Notes under the pieces: model-generated | Databases searched by the model: none | Seen by the model: the letters and a program-made list of their open reading frames with translations, nothing else | Told to the model about the DNA's origin: nothing | From: Wurfbainia villosa | Lineage: Eukaryota; Streptophyta; Magnoliopsida; Zingiberales; Zingiberaceae | Direction of reading: 5' to 3' | DNA length: 64,000 nucleotides | Assembly (NCBI GenBank): GCA_025175895.1 | Contig: CM045991.1 | Span: 77,549,174 to 77,613,173 of the forward strand | Made by a program: the position numbers and the translations under genes | Shown here: positions 44,897 to 57,524 of the stretch, piece after piece | Layout: every line of letters starts with the position of its first letter | Position numbering within the stretch: the first letter of the stretch is position 1

Positions 44897-46370
44897 ATGA
44901 ATTTCCAAGAAAAATTGGGTGATGACGTCAACATTTCACCTTCCTTCAACCGTGAACATTTCGCGTATTTGAAAGGTAGGATGGAATATTTTCTAATGAC
45001 AAATATCGAAAATTGGTTTGCCGTGACTATAGGTTTTGATGCTCCGAGAGGAGAGAATGACGAAATCCTCAAAATGAAGCGATGGACCGAGGAGCAATGG
45101 AAAAAATTCAAGACAACTGTTAAGGTAACAAAAATATTGATTAATTTGATACCTAACGACATTTTGTCCAGATTAGAAAGCTATAGGGATGCCAAGGAGT
45201 TGTGGAACAAGTTGATCAAGTTCCACGACAATCCCGAATCGGTCCAAGAAGACTTGGAAGAGGAGGAGACCGAAGAAGAATCATCATCATCCTCACAAGA
45301 AAGTGAGGAGTCAACTTTCGGATCGGAAGAGGTGGAGGAAGTGGAAGAAGCATCCACCTCAACGATTGAGGGGGAGGAGAGAACCTCCATACCGGAACAT
45401 CAAGAAGAAGCTTCGACATCCGGTCAAGATGAAGAAGCCCAAAGTCCAATTCCGGTCTCTACCACCGAACTAGGTAACTCAAGCAATTTGGTTTTAAGTA
45501 AAAAACATATAATTTGCTTTGAGTGTAGGGAAACCGGGCACTACAAGAGCAAGTGCCCAAAGAAGGTCAAGAAAGCTCCACCGGCGCCAAAAGTCAAGGA
45601 TCGTGCCTCAACACAAAAGAGCAAGGAGCATGATTTGCTTCAATGCAACAAGGGACATTACCGGAGTAAATGCCCGAAGGGGGAGAAGAAGACTCAAAGG
45701 GGAGCTTCACAAGTAGGGGTAGTCTCTAAGGCAAACCCTAAGGTATATCATTTTAATAATGCTCTTTCTAATTCTTATAGTCAAAAGCATGCTAGAAATA
45801 ATTTTAGCAATCTTGCTATTTATCAAAAAGAGCATGCTAGAAATAGAGAATATTGTTTAGGTGCTAAGAGTGTCCACTTAGGAAATAAGAAGAAATTTGG
45901 GACTAATGTCCCTAAAAATATTTTACCTAGGGAATTTATCAAGAAAATAAGAGAACACCTAGGTTTCAATCCTAAATGGACTAGGCATATGCCTAGGAAG
46001 TCCAATGCCCAAGGATTAAATCAAAATTCTAAAATTGGGCAACTAGAAAAGGAAAATCAAGTTTGAGGTCAAGGCTTGAAAAGATGGAAAAGACCCTTGT
46101 AAAAATGCAAAATTTATTTCAAGGGTCAAGAGGTCAACATGTAGGGTCTATAAGTCAAAGCCTAGAGTCAAATGGTCGAAAATCAAGACCTAGGAAATTA
46201 GATTCGCCCAAGGAAACCTATCACATTGTTCCATTTGATTATGGAACTAAACCTAGGAAAACTAAGGTCAATAGGGAAGCTATCCCTAAGAGTAACCATA
46301 GTTTGTTCCTAGTGGCTAAGGTTTCTAGGAAACCTAGGGTGGCCACTAAGAAGGTTGCAAGGGGAGTTAC
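44897..46370 (+). pseudogene. element E gag, N-terminal and middle part
   Basis: ATG at 44897 opens 389 codons to 46066; a one-base frameshift there moves the rest to another frame (46063 onward). Residues 1-110 form the gag N-terminus (Y-L-K-G-R-M-E-Y-F, D-A-K-E-L-W-N-K-L). An acidic Glu/Ser segment follows at once, so most of the C-terminal half of the UBN2 capsid region found in D and the Sirevirus is absent. The first zinc knuckle (C207-C220) is complete; the second lacks its first Cys. Basic repeats follow. Copia-A element 2 cuts the frame at 46371. Confidence 0.85.
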
Positions 46371-48513
46371 TGTTGGGTTTCCGACACCGCGGCGTGTGTG
46401 TGTTCGATCATGTTTCGTAAACATGAGCACAGCGGAAGCAATTAAAAAATAATAAATCTATATTTATTACAACACACACAACACACGCATGCATATTACA
46501 ACAAGTGTAGACATAACCGTAAATTAAAATTTGCAATAAAAGAAATTTATCTACGTTATACCTTTCGTATGACATGTAGCGGGAACGGCATCAACCGGAA
46601 CGATCCTCGTAAGAATCGTCTCTATCTGTATCCATGCCGAGATCCTCGGGATGACTTCGCTAAGTCACGAGCTTCGTCTTCGTACGGGTTACTAGCCTCG
46701 TGTTGAAGACGACGTGATCGAGAGATGATCACGATCCGAATCCAAATTCGGATCCTAAAACGAGTTCTCAAAACTCGCTTCTACGGAGAGGTATTCGTCA
46801 ACCGTTTGACGAATCCTTCGTCCTCCACCTCAGAGGATTACCGGAGATCAAATCCCCGCTAAGTTAGCCACTGTCGGAGCACTAACCGTCGTCCAAACGA
46901 CGCTCCGACGAGAGGAGAAGAAGCTGTCCAGAAAACTGGACAGCTTGGTGGAGGAGTAGGCGCCAGCCAAAAACAAGGAAGCCAAGTGCTCACCTTGATG
47001 CCAAACCTAAGGAGGATCGCCGGAACTCTTCCGGCAGCAGCTCGACGCCGGCGAGGAGGAAGGAAGCAGCCTTCTAGACGCCGGTTGGAGGAGCTTGGAT
47101 TAGGGTTTAAGCCCTATTTTATAGAGAACTAATTCTCTTAATGGTTAATGGATCATATCCATAAAGCCCGTTAACCTGCTCCATTAAGATAAGTTAAAAT
47201 AAACCAAACCATGATGGTTTATTTTAAGTTAAAACGAACCGAACCAACTTTTGGTTCATTCGTTTAAAATAAACCAAACCCTTTGGTTTATTCTCATCCA
47301 TTGGATTAGAACCAAACCATTTTGGTCCATCCATTATGTCTTCATAAGACACGGCCCATCCACGCTTCCATTGCGACTGAAACAATTTCATGCTCGCTTT
47401 ATGTTAGGTCCAACCAAACATAGTTTCTCTCGGTCTGAGAATCCCATTCTCAAGCTCGTTTTAAATCCTTTGGATTACACTCGTTGTGCGTGTGACCAAA
47501 TAGGTTCTCGGTTTATGTTGGCCATCTATAATTAACCATTAATTATAGAACGATCATGAGTGGCACCTAGTAGTACATCATGATCCCCAATTAACCGAAA
47601 AGATCAACGGTTGATCCAGAACTATTTCTGAAACCCTTCAGCAGCTCGAATGATTCGTGCCTCATTCCCTTCACTCATCTTATACCCACTTGGTTCAGGA
47701 CATGGTCTATTGTGTCAGTCCCCACTAGGCTGACTACGTCACACCTAGCCCAAGTATCATTTCCTCGTCCTACGGATTCTAGTTACTCCACATGTATCGA
47801 AGAGTACCTTACTCTAAACATGTAATGCTTTGGCCAAAGACTTTAGTAACAATCCGACGAGAGGCCATGGGTATACATCTCCTCTCAAGGAGTGGTGAAT
47901 CCTTTATAGGCTATTCAAACACCTTCGATCACTTCGACTTATACCCAATCATCCCGGGTCCACATCTCCTTAGAGATGTTTGCTTAAGATGTCAAAGCAT
48001 AAGTCTCCATTATCAAGATGACTTGAATACCGCAAGTCAAAGGAACATCGCACTTAAGCCCGCAGTAAGAACTTCATTGACATATCTATATATGCAGAGA
48101 ACCATATGAAGTCTTACGGCTGGTCACTCCAATGAACTAGTTACCATAACTAGCATCCACGATTAACTCCGGACATCACAATGTCTCCAGCCAGTGAGAA
48201 TCAGCTGCTTGGATACACCAAGGAGTATACCTCGTGCTAGTCTCGACAGAATTGATGGTGTCCAAATCCATCAATTCATCGACTAGGAATAATTCCGATA
48301 CATCACAATTACACATGTAGAGATACTCACTAGTTGTGATCCAATCACAAATTCTCTCATGTTGTGAATCGTATCGTGGACATTCAGTAAATGAGTTTAA
48401 GATCCAATCAAATACATGAAACATGTATACTTAAATAGTGAATCTTCATTTATCATATAAATGGTTCATACATAAGGCGATTGCCTTAGGACATCTCTCA
48501 TATATTACTAACA
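46371..48513 (-). repeat. 3' LTR of copia-A element 2 (2,143 bp)
   Basis: Edges are TGTTGGGTTTCCGACACC on the plus strand and TTACTAACA at 48513. The adjacent CCAAGTGGGAGTC on the minus strand (48514-48526) is an intact polypurine tract. The TATA box CTATAAAA is at 47117-47124. It looks much better preserved than its partner LTR. Confidence 0.93.
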
Positions 48514-48589
48514 GACTCCCACTTGGCCTAATGCCAATCGCTACGGTATCCAATACCATAAGCTCTAACATGACCCTCAAACTTACTTT

Positions 48590-49770
48590 GAGGTAATGCC
48601 TTAGTCAAGGGATCCGCTAAGTTCCTTTTTCAGTGGGAATTTTCTCGATTTGTATTTCGTTCCCTCGATGATCTCTCTGATAAGATGATAGCGGCGAAGC
48701 ACATGTTTGGATCATTGATGAGACCACATCAAGTTCAGAGATGAACTTCTTGATCCAAACCGCTTCCTTTGCTGCTTCCAAAGCTGCAATGTATTCTGCC
48801 TTAGTGGCAGAATCCGCTATAGTGTCAAGCTTGGAACCTTTCCAACTTATTGCGCCTCCATTCCAGGTGAATACATACCCAGACAAAGACATGGAATCAT
48901 CCTTGTCTGTCTGGAGCTGGCATCCGTATACCCACGTATCACCTTATACTCTTCTCCATATATTAGGAACGTATCCTTAGTTCTTCTTAAGTACTTAAGG
49001 ATCGTCTTAACAGTCACCCTGTGATCCATTCCTGGATCGGATTGGTATCTGCTCGTGACACTCAGAGCGTACGATACATCGGGCCTCGTACATAACATAG
49101 CATACATGATAGATCCTATTGCGGATGCATAGGGAATCTTACTCATGCAAATCCTCTCGTCTTCTGTGCGCGGACACATAGACTTCGAAAGGTGTACCCC
49201 ATGCCTGATGGGTAGGAAACCTTTCTTGGATTCCGACATGCTAAACCTCTTTAGCACTCGGTTTATATATGTAGACTGCGAAAGACCAAGCAACCGTTTC
49301 GATCTATCTCTATAGATCTTAATCCCGATGATGTAGGTTGCTTCTCCCAGGTCTTTCATGGAGAATGTCTTGGATAACCAAACCTTCATTGTAAGATTGG
49401 AAACGCCGTTTCTATAAGTAGTATGTCATCGACATACAATACTAGGAATCTGTTGCCTCCCACTAACCTTCTTGTACACACAAGGTTAAATGCGGATTTT
49501 GTGAGAAATCAAACTTTTGATTGTCTCATCAAAGCGGATATTCCGACTCACGGATGCTTGCTTCAATCCATAAATGGACCGTCGCAATTTGCATACCTTG
49601 GTTTTATCAAGATGTGAAACCCTCGGTGTATCATATACCGTCCTCGGCGAGGTTTCCATTAAGGAAAACACATCCATCTGCCATATCTCATAATCATAAT
49701 GAGCGCTATGGCGGGAGCATCGAATGGATTTAAGCATAGCTACGCGAATAGGTTTCGTCATAATCAACAC
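48590..49770 (-). pseudogene. copia-A element 2 reverse transcriptase and RNase H
   Basis: RNase H blocks A-T-K-A-E-Y-I-A-A and E-A-V-W-I-K-K-F-I lie at 48892-48617. The RT connection (F-S-M-K-D-L-G-E-A-T, C-T-R-P-D-V-S-Y-A) lies at 49389-48847. The catalytic Y-V-D-D box is near 49424-49435 and I-Y-G-L-K-Q-A near 49560. Frames change between blocks. This is the best preserved coding part of the element, and its order equals that of element 1. Confidence 0.83.
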
Positions 49771-51640
49771 CTTGTTTTTGGCGATATCCTTTCGCCACCA
49801 ATCTAGCCTTATAGGTAATCACATTACCATCCATGTCGGTTTTCTTCTTGAAAACCCACTTGCACCCTATAGGCTTTATGCCTTGGTGGAGTCAACCAAG
49901 TTCAAACTTGGTTTTCATACATGGAATCCATTTCCGACTTCATGGCACCAAGCCACTTATCCCTTCTGAACTTGTCGGCACTTCTTCATAAGCTAGGCTC
50001 CTCATCATCAATGAGTAACACGTCGTTCGATTCACTTACGAGAAATCCATATCTCTCGGGAATATTGCATGTTCTACGGATCTCTGAAGATGTGGTGTTA
50101 CAATAGGTCGAGGATTGCTCATCACTATGAGTTGTCAGGTTGTTGTGCTTCACCGGTATCTCATTAATGTCTATTTGAGTCTCTCGAGCCTCCTCAAGCT
50201 CGGCGACACTCCCACTATTTTCTTGCAAGAGAAACTCTTTCTCTAGAAACACGGCATGCCTTGAAACAAACACCTTTTGTTCCACGGGATGATAGAATTA
50301 GTAACCCCTTGTTTCCTTAGGGTATCCAACAAATAGACATTTATCGGACTTAGCATCCAATTTATGCGTCTGATCAGCTTCACATAAGCGGGACAACCCC
50401 ATATCTTCAAGTAAGATACATGAGGTTTCTTACTATTCCATATCTCATATGGAGTAGTTGAGACTACCTTAGTAGGCATTACATTTAACAAGTAAGCTTG
50501 GTATGCGAAGTGCATAGCCCAAAGGACTTGGGAAGAGTTGCATGATTCATCATTGACGACCATGTCCAACAAGGTCGATTCGCCTCTCGGATACACCATT
50601 ATCTTTGTGGTGTATAGGCGGAATCCATTGAGACAATATACCATTGTCTCTTAGATAATCAAGAAACTCTTGACTTAAGTATTCACCACCTCGATCTGAT
50701 CGAAGTATTTTAATACTCTTGTCATGTTGTTTCTCTACTTCATTTTACAATTCTTTGAACCTTTCAAAGGCTTGGACTTGTGTTTCATCAAGAACACATA
50801 CCCAAGCGTAGTGATCATCGGTGAAGGTAATGAAGTAGCTATAGCCTCCTAATGCTTGAGTTGACATAGGTCCACATACATCGGTATGTATTAGACCTAG
50901 TAACTCTCCCACTCGTTCACCTTTTCGGTAAAGGTAACTTAGTCATCTTGCCTTTTAAGCATGATTGCATGTATCGTATGAATCCAATTCAAGCGATTCC
51001 GAATTCCACATCGGTGTAATTAGGACATGCATTTCTTGCTTATATGGCCAAGGCGACAATGCCACATATAAGTCTATTTGATTATCCTTTGAGCACTTGT
51101 TGCTCGCCCGATATTGAAAATGTCCTTTGGATCGTCCAGCGTATAAACACCATTGCTTAAAGTTCCGGTCCATAAAGAACTCCATTGAAGTTATGTAACA
51201 ACAATTGTTACTAAAGTCAAATGGTACCCATTTCTATTTAAACAGAAATAGAAATGATGTTCTTTATCAGCGAAGGAACATAAAAGCAATTGTCGATTCT
51301 AAGACAAGTCCTGTAGGAGTTTCCAACAAATACGTTCCGATGGCGAGTGCGACAACCTTTGCTCCATTCCCAACACGTAAATTTGACTCTCCTTGGCGAG
51401 TCTTCTTCTATTCCTTAGCCCATGTATGTCATTACATATATGTGAGCCACACCAGTATCAAATACCCAAGTGTCTAGGAAATAGAATGACAATCAATAAA
51501 GAAGATTTGAAGAAGATGGGGCATCCGATGCCTTATCCTTCTTCACGGACTCAAGATAAATCTTGCACTTTCTTCGCAAAGGGATCTCCTTGCCATAATG
51601 ATGGCAAGTTTCCTTTTTTGCTAGTTCTACCTTCTTAGCC
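49771..51640 (-). pseudogene. copia-A element 2 protease and integrase, heavily eroded
   Basis: T-P-Y-E-I-W, S-Y-L-K-I-W-G-C-P-A-Y and flanking integrase sequence are open at 50644-50243. The zinc region and catalytic blocks further right are recognisable only by nucleotide similarity to 19800-20860. The protease motif near 51450 has lost one G in the D-T-G-C stretch, shifting the frame. Losses of one to three bases occur every few dozen bases. Confidence 0.7.
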
Positions 51641-52160
51641 CTTCTCTTCTTTCCCTTCTGCTGTTACTTTGACTTCATCTTAGAACCTTTCTTGAGGAAT
51701 CAACTATAACATACCGTCCTGCTCATGCTTCTCGAGAAGACTCCACAGTCTTGACATATTGGCGATACCACAGATGAACCTTCTTAGCATCTCGGAGGTG
51801 AAGAGGAGCTTTGAGACTTGAACCTTTGAATCTCACTTGCTCATCAACCAACTCACAAAGATGAAGGACTACGATATGAGCATCCATATGCTCATGCGCT
51901 TCGTAAGCTTGGGTTCCATCGTGGCTAGCATGATGCAACTCATTTGTTGAGAATCACTCACATGTTTACGATAGGCCAACAATTGGTCGAGTTGCATCGT
52001 CACTAGAACGAGCGGGAAGAGCGCCGAGGACATTTGCAAGCTTTTCACCTTGAGAACAATTCTCTAAGTTTCTAAGATCCATGAAGTTCGGCCCGGTCAA
52101 TTTATTTGAATCAAAATGGAGCATAAATTCAAACACATCATGATCAATATATTAACTTAG
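51641..52160 (-). pseudogene. copia-A element 2 gag, eroded
   Basis: The nucleotide sequence parallels 20960-21480. An open part at 51938-51723 includes H-L-C-E-L-V-D-E-Q-V-R-F. The L-T-G and N-L-R-N-C blocks of the N-terminus are out of frame. It is non-functional. Confidence 0.65.
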
Positions 52161-53404
52161 AAATACAAAATGAGCATATATGAGAAAGATGATTTTAAAA
52201 TGCATCAATATACATTTATAAATCCCATTCATTTTGAATTTCAAAACCCCAAAATCACTTGGAGATCGTAGGTCCATCTCGAATGGGTGATATCCATCAT
52301 AGATATGAACAACCTTGGAGAGTCCAACAAGCCATTCATAACTATGGCGGTAGGTATCTTCTATACCCGATTGCATATCATGTATATGCAACTATCACAA
52401 TGTGCTATCAACTAATTGAATGTTCACACATACATCGGGTTGTTAACACATTAACAAGTATGCATCATATGCATAGCACCCAACTTCACCTCCTTTACAT
52501 CGACCTTGGAGAGAGTCGACAAGCGATGCTCGAGTTAAAGCCAACCCATTAATCGGGACATAGTTTTAATATGGTTAGGCGCATTCAACCAATTAGCCCA
52601 GCTTGGAGAGTCCAACAACCAAAGCTAACGATTGACCTCGACTCTTACCATATTAGTATTAAACTATTCCATGGTTTGAACATATTGAGGTTGAGCGGGC
52701 TTGGAGAGAGTCAACAACAACAAGAAAGCGGAACTCTGGTTCTAACCATATTAATGGAAGGTGTAGGCTTTAATATTGAGTTAAGGGTTTTATGTCTCAT
52801 CCTCTTTGCATGCAAATAACTATTATCTACATGGCATGACATACATGGCATACATCTACATGTCACGACATGGCATAATGTTATGCATCTAATGCAATTA
52901 CATGGCATACAATTATGTCATGTAAAATATTTTCCTTATATGTCATAACTATTTATGGAAATAAAATATGTTTAAGATTTGATTCTCCAAATCAAATCAT
53001 AATTAAATTAGGAAACAAATTTCCAAATCTAATCACATATTTTATTCATGGAATTATTTGATTAAGGAAAATCTATTTAGGAAACCAATTTCCTAAATCA
53101 TTAAAACTACTTATGGAAATAAAATATTTTAAGATTTGATTTCCCAAATCAAATCATGATTAAATTAGGAAACAAATTTCAGAATCTAATCAAATATTTT
53201 ATTTATGGAAAATATCAATTTCCATAAATACTTCCAACTTTCAAAAGTGGAAGATTTCCATAAATACTTCTAGACTTTCCAAAATTGAAAAATTTCCATA
53301 AATACTTCTAAATTTCCAAAATTTAGAAAATTTCCAGAAATACATTATGACTATCATAAAACCATTTTACGATTATGTGAAACACAACCAGGCTCGATAC
53401 CCTT
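52161..53404 (-). other. copia-A element 2 leader and damaged primer site
   Basis: The leader corresponds to 21480-22138 plus 32112-32750, uninterrupted here, and shows where the Athila element entered element 1. The primer site at 53391-53402 reads 'ggctcgatacc' instead of GGCTCTGATACCA, having lost two bases. It is not coding. Confidence 0.75.
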
Positions 53405-55484
53405 TGTTGGGTTTTACGCATGGCGTGTGTGTGTTCGATCATGTTTGTAAACATGAAGCACAGCGGAAGCAATTAAAAATAATAAATCTATATTTATTAC
53501 AACACACACAACACACGCATGCTATTACAACAAGTGTAGACATAACCGTAAATTAAAATTTGCAATAAAGGAAATTTATCTACGTTATACCTTTGTATGG
53601 CGTGTAGCGGGAACATCAGCGGAGCGATCCTCGTAGAATCGTCTCTATCCGTATCCACGCCCGAGCTCCTCGGGATGACTTCGCTAAGTCACGAGCCGTC
53701 TTCGTGCGGGTTACTAGCCTCGTGTTGAAGGCGGCGTGATCGAGAGATGATCACGATCCGAATCCAAATTCGGATCCTAAAGCGAGTTCTCAAAACTTCG
53801 CTTCTCCGGAGAGGTATTCGTCAACCGTTTGGCGAATCGCCGTCCTCCACCTCAGAGGATTACGGAGATCAAATCCCGGTAAGTTAGCCGCTGTCGGAGC
53901 ACTAACCGTCGTCAAGCGGCGCTCCGGCGAGAAGCTGTCAGAAAACTGGACAGCTTGGTGGAGGAATAGGCGCCCGGCCAAAACAAGGAGATGTGCTCAC
54001 CTTGATGCCAAACCTAAGGAGATCACCGGAGGGTCGCGGAGGTTCACCGGCTGAAGCTTGGGCGCGCAAGGAGGCGCTTGAGGGTTGGACACTTTGAAAG
54101 TGGTGGCGGCAACTTTAGGGTTAGTAGAGAACTAATTCTCTTAATGGTTAATGGATCATATCCATTAGGCCCGTTAACCGCTCCATTAAGATAAGTTAAA
54201 ATAAACCAAACCATGATGGTTTATTTTAAGTTAAAGCGAAGAACCAACTTTTGGTTCATTCGTTTAAAATAAACCAAACCCTTTGGTTTATTCTCATCCA
54301 TTAGTTAGAACCAAACCATTTTGGTCCATCCATTATGTCTTCATAAGACCGGCCCATCCACGCTTCCATTGCATTTGAAACAATTTCATGCTCGCTTTAT
54401 GTTTGTCGACCAAACATAGTTTCTCTCGAGAATCCCATTCTCAAGCTCGTTTTAAATCCTTTGGATTACACTCGTTGTCGTGTGACCAAATAGGTTCTCG
54501 GTTTATGTTGGCCGTCTATAATTAACCATTAATTATAGAGCGATCATGAGTGGCACCTAGTAGTACATCATGATCCCCAATTAGCAAAAGATCAGCGGTT
54601 GATCGAGAACTATTTACGAAACCCTTGATGGCTCGAATGATTCGTGCCCCATTCCCTTCACTCATCTTATACCCACTTGGTTCGAGGACATGGTCTATAG
54701 TCCGATCCCACTAGGTGACTCGTCACACCTAGCCCAAGTATCATTTCCTCGTCCTCTGTTCTAGTTACTCCACATGTATCGAAGAGTACCTTACTCTAAA
54801 CATGTAATGCTTTGGAAAGACTTTAGTAACAATCCGACGAGAGGCCATGGGTATACATCTCCTCGCAAGGAGTGGTGAATCCTTTATAGGCTATTCAAAC
54901 ACCTTGATCACCGACTTATACCCAATCATCCGGGTCCACATCTCCTTAGAGATGTTTGCTTAAGATGTCAAAGCATAAGTCTCCATGATCAAGATGACTT
55001 GAATACATGCAAGTCGAAGAACATCGCACTTAAGCCCGATAAGAACTTCATTGACATATCTATATATGCGAGAGAACCATATGAAGTCTTACGGTGGTCA
55101 CTCAATGAACTAGTTACCATAACTAGCATCCACGATTAACTCGGACATCACTATGTCTCGGCCCGGTGAGAATCGGTGCTTGGATACACCAAGGAGTATA
55201 CCTCGTGCTAGTCTCGACAGAATTGATGGTGTCCAAATCCATCAATTCATCGACTAGGGATAATTCCGATACATCACAATTACACACGTAGAGATACTCA
55301 CTAGTTGTGATCCAATCACAAATTCTCTCATGCTGTGAATCGTATCGTGGACATTCAGTAAATGAGTTTAAGATCCAATCAAATACATGAAACATGTATA
55401 CTCAAATAGTTAATCTTCATTTATCATATAAATGGTTCATACATAAGGCGATTGCCTTAGGTCATCTCTCATATATTACTAACA
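53405..55484 (-). repeat. 5' LTR of copia-A element 2 (2,080 bp)
   Basis: Co-linear with the 3' LTR but 63 bp shorter through many one- to four-base losses, with several ACG-to-GCG changes (for example 'gacgacgtg' to 'ggcggcgtg' near 53730). The TATA region near 54115 is lost. Outer edge TTACTAACA meets the duplicated GTTAC. Confidence 0.92.
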
Positions 55485-55489
55485 GTTAC

Positions 55490-55649
55490 CCCTAGAGTCA
55501 ACCTAGGTAAGACCAAAATGACCAAGGCTAATAAGCCTAGGAGGGTCATTAGGAAGGTATCTAGGGAGGTTATCCCTAAGGAGTACCTAATTAACCCTAG
55601 GAGCTCAAATAGGTTTTGGGTTCCTAAGAGCATGATTGATTCACGCTAG
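55490..55649 (+). pseudogene. element E gag, C-terminal end
   Basis: The gag frame resumes after the copia insertion with P-R-V-N-L-G-K-T-K and R-E-V-I-P-K-E-Y-L. It ends F-W-V-P-K-S-M-I-D-S-R and TAG at 55647-55649. The same terminus is in C and D, and a related one precedes protease in the Sirevirus. After it there is no coding sequence. Confidence 0.8.
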
Positions 55650-57524
55650 ATGGGGTTAGGGTGTGCCAACCTTGATTGGATGGGTAGTTAACTCAACCAT
55701 GATAAAGGTGGCATTCTAGTATATTTTCAAGGTTATGGTTACCTTGAAAATACATTTGAGCTTTAATCCTAAAAAGATCTTAGGATGTGCCAATATTAAT
55801 TATGAAGTTTGATAAAGTGATCAAATTGGCACAATTTATGTTTAGCGGTTAGTGTGCCATTTTGGGTTTTTGGCACACTAGGGAAACTAGTGATAATGTG
55901 GCAAAATATATTTAATCACAACAAATGGCAACTAATATTAAAATCTAGGTATTATTATACCTATATATTTTATATGTCATGTTTTGTTTGTCATATGACA
56001 TGCCATGACATCATGCTTATTCTTAATCATTTTATATGTCATGAATATGCTTAGGTTAAGGATTTAAGTGTCATGTGTTTTTAGATTTTATCATATACCA
56101 TGACATCATGATCATTGGTCATGCTTAATTATTGCTATCTTTATGCCATGATCATTTCATGCATTTAATTGATTAAAATTGAACTAAGGACAATGACATG
56201 ACTTGGAGTCCCATTTATAAGGGAATCAAGTAGGGTTGCCTTAGAAGATGCATGAAACCCTAGTTTAAATGAACCAAAACCCACATCTCACATCCAATTG
56301 ACATGTATGTGTATTTATACACCCTAGATACATGTGAGATGCTAGGATATGAGTTAAGTTCAAGGTGTATAGTTTTTGCATCTAGATGAAATAAAACTCA
56401 TCTAATTTTAATGGTGGATCATTGGGAAAGCTTGTGTACAAGTCATGTACATAGAGCCCAAGGAATATGATCCAAAATAAGGTTTTGAAAACATTTTAAA
56501 ATCATTTTGAAAAACCTTGGTGAAGTCTATCTTTTGATAGCAATCACCATTGATGAGATTGATACAAAGTGAGCCAAAAACTTAGAAGTTTTCTTCACTT
56601 TTGAATTTTGTATCAATTTCAATATTTTATGGGTAAAATATTATTCAAACATTTTTCACCCATTGTATTGGTCATAGGTATTATACGTATCAATTTCATG
56701 ATTTTTTGATATACGTATAATTATTTATGATTTTCTGAAACTCATTTCGATAATCGAAAATCGGATTTTCGATTATCGGATCGCCTACAGGTGGCGGCAA
56801 GCGATGATCATGTCGATCGGTGATTTCAATCACTGATCGATAGCCTGATTTCGGGGTAACCAAGGTTGTTTAACCCGATTTCAATGATTAAGGTCCCTAA
56901 CCACTCCTAACCCTAGAATATGCTTTGGGAAGCATGATGAAGGGTGAAAATCCATTGGATATGGATTAGGAGAGGTGTTTAGGGTTTGTATCAACTCTAA
57001 GGTGTTGGAAAGTTCATTGTTGAATTTCTAACCTTAATTTTGATGGCTTAGAGTTCCTATTGGATTAGGGACTTCCCAAGGACATTGTTGGTGCAATGGT
57101 CAAGGGGGAGCAAGTCTTTAGGGGGAGGTATCCATCTTGGAGTGATGGATGTGTTTTTCTTTCTTCTTGAAGGGGAAAATGTTATCAATTGGGAAAATTG
57201 ATGGATTTTTAGAAACCCAATTTGGAAATTGGGAGAGTGTATAGGATTGTCTCTCTTGAGTGGTATGGAACTTATCACTAAGAAGATGATAGGCATCCTA
57301 GGTATTTTTGGACCAAGGGGGAGATTGTAAGATCTCATTGGGACATGAGACATTAACCTCCTTGGAGAGAAAACCTTTTTGATGTTAGTCAAAAAGGGGG
57401 AGAATATTTGGGGGAGAACATTTTGAGAGTGTTTACCAATTTGGGATAATTGGTAAGGGAATTGAGTTAGTGTTCTAACTCAATGATTTGGTTGGTTTTT
57501 GTCAAACATCAAAAAGGGGGAGAT
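55650..57524 (+). other. element E 3' region with stem-loop and polypurine tracts
   Basis: A/T-rich and non-coding, co-linear with C (35306-37197, reversed). It contains the stem-loop (56285-56342), then six AGGGGGAG-type tracts from 57106 to the terminal AAAAAGGGGGAGAT (57511-57524). A perfect 20-bp inverted repeat (57495-57514 and 57584-57603) spans the LTR junction. Confidence 0.8.
56285..56342 (+). other. conserved stem-loop in element E
   Basis: CATCTCACAT (56285-56294) and ATGTGAGATG (56333-56342) form a perfect 10-bp stem. GTGTA-TTTA-TACAC (56310-56323) is an inner hairpin. It lies about 640 bp after the gag stop. Confidence 0.72.

Larger units (their letters stand above)
46371..55484 (-). 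mobile_element. Ty1/copia family A, element 2, full length (9,114 bp)
   Basis: Both LTRs and a perfect GTTAC duplication (46366-46370 and 55485-55489) are present, and element E's gag joins exactly across it. On the minus strand: 5' LTR 55484-53405, damaged primer site, leader, gag, protease, integrase, RT, RNase H, 3' LTR. It is co-linear with element 1. The coding part is broken by many small losses, more in 49.6-53.4 kb than elsewhere. By nesting it is the youngest complete element here. Confidence 0.92.
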
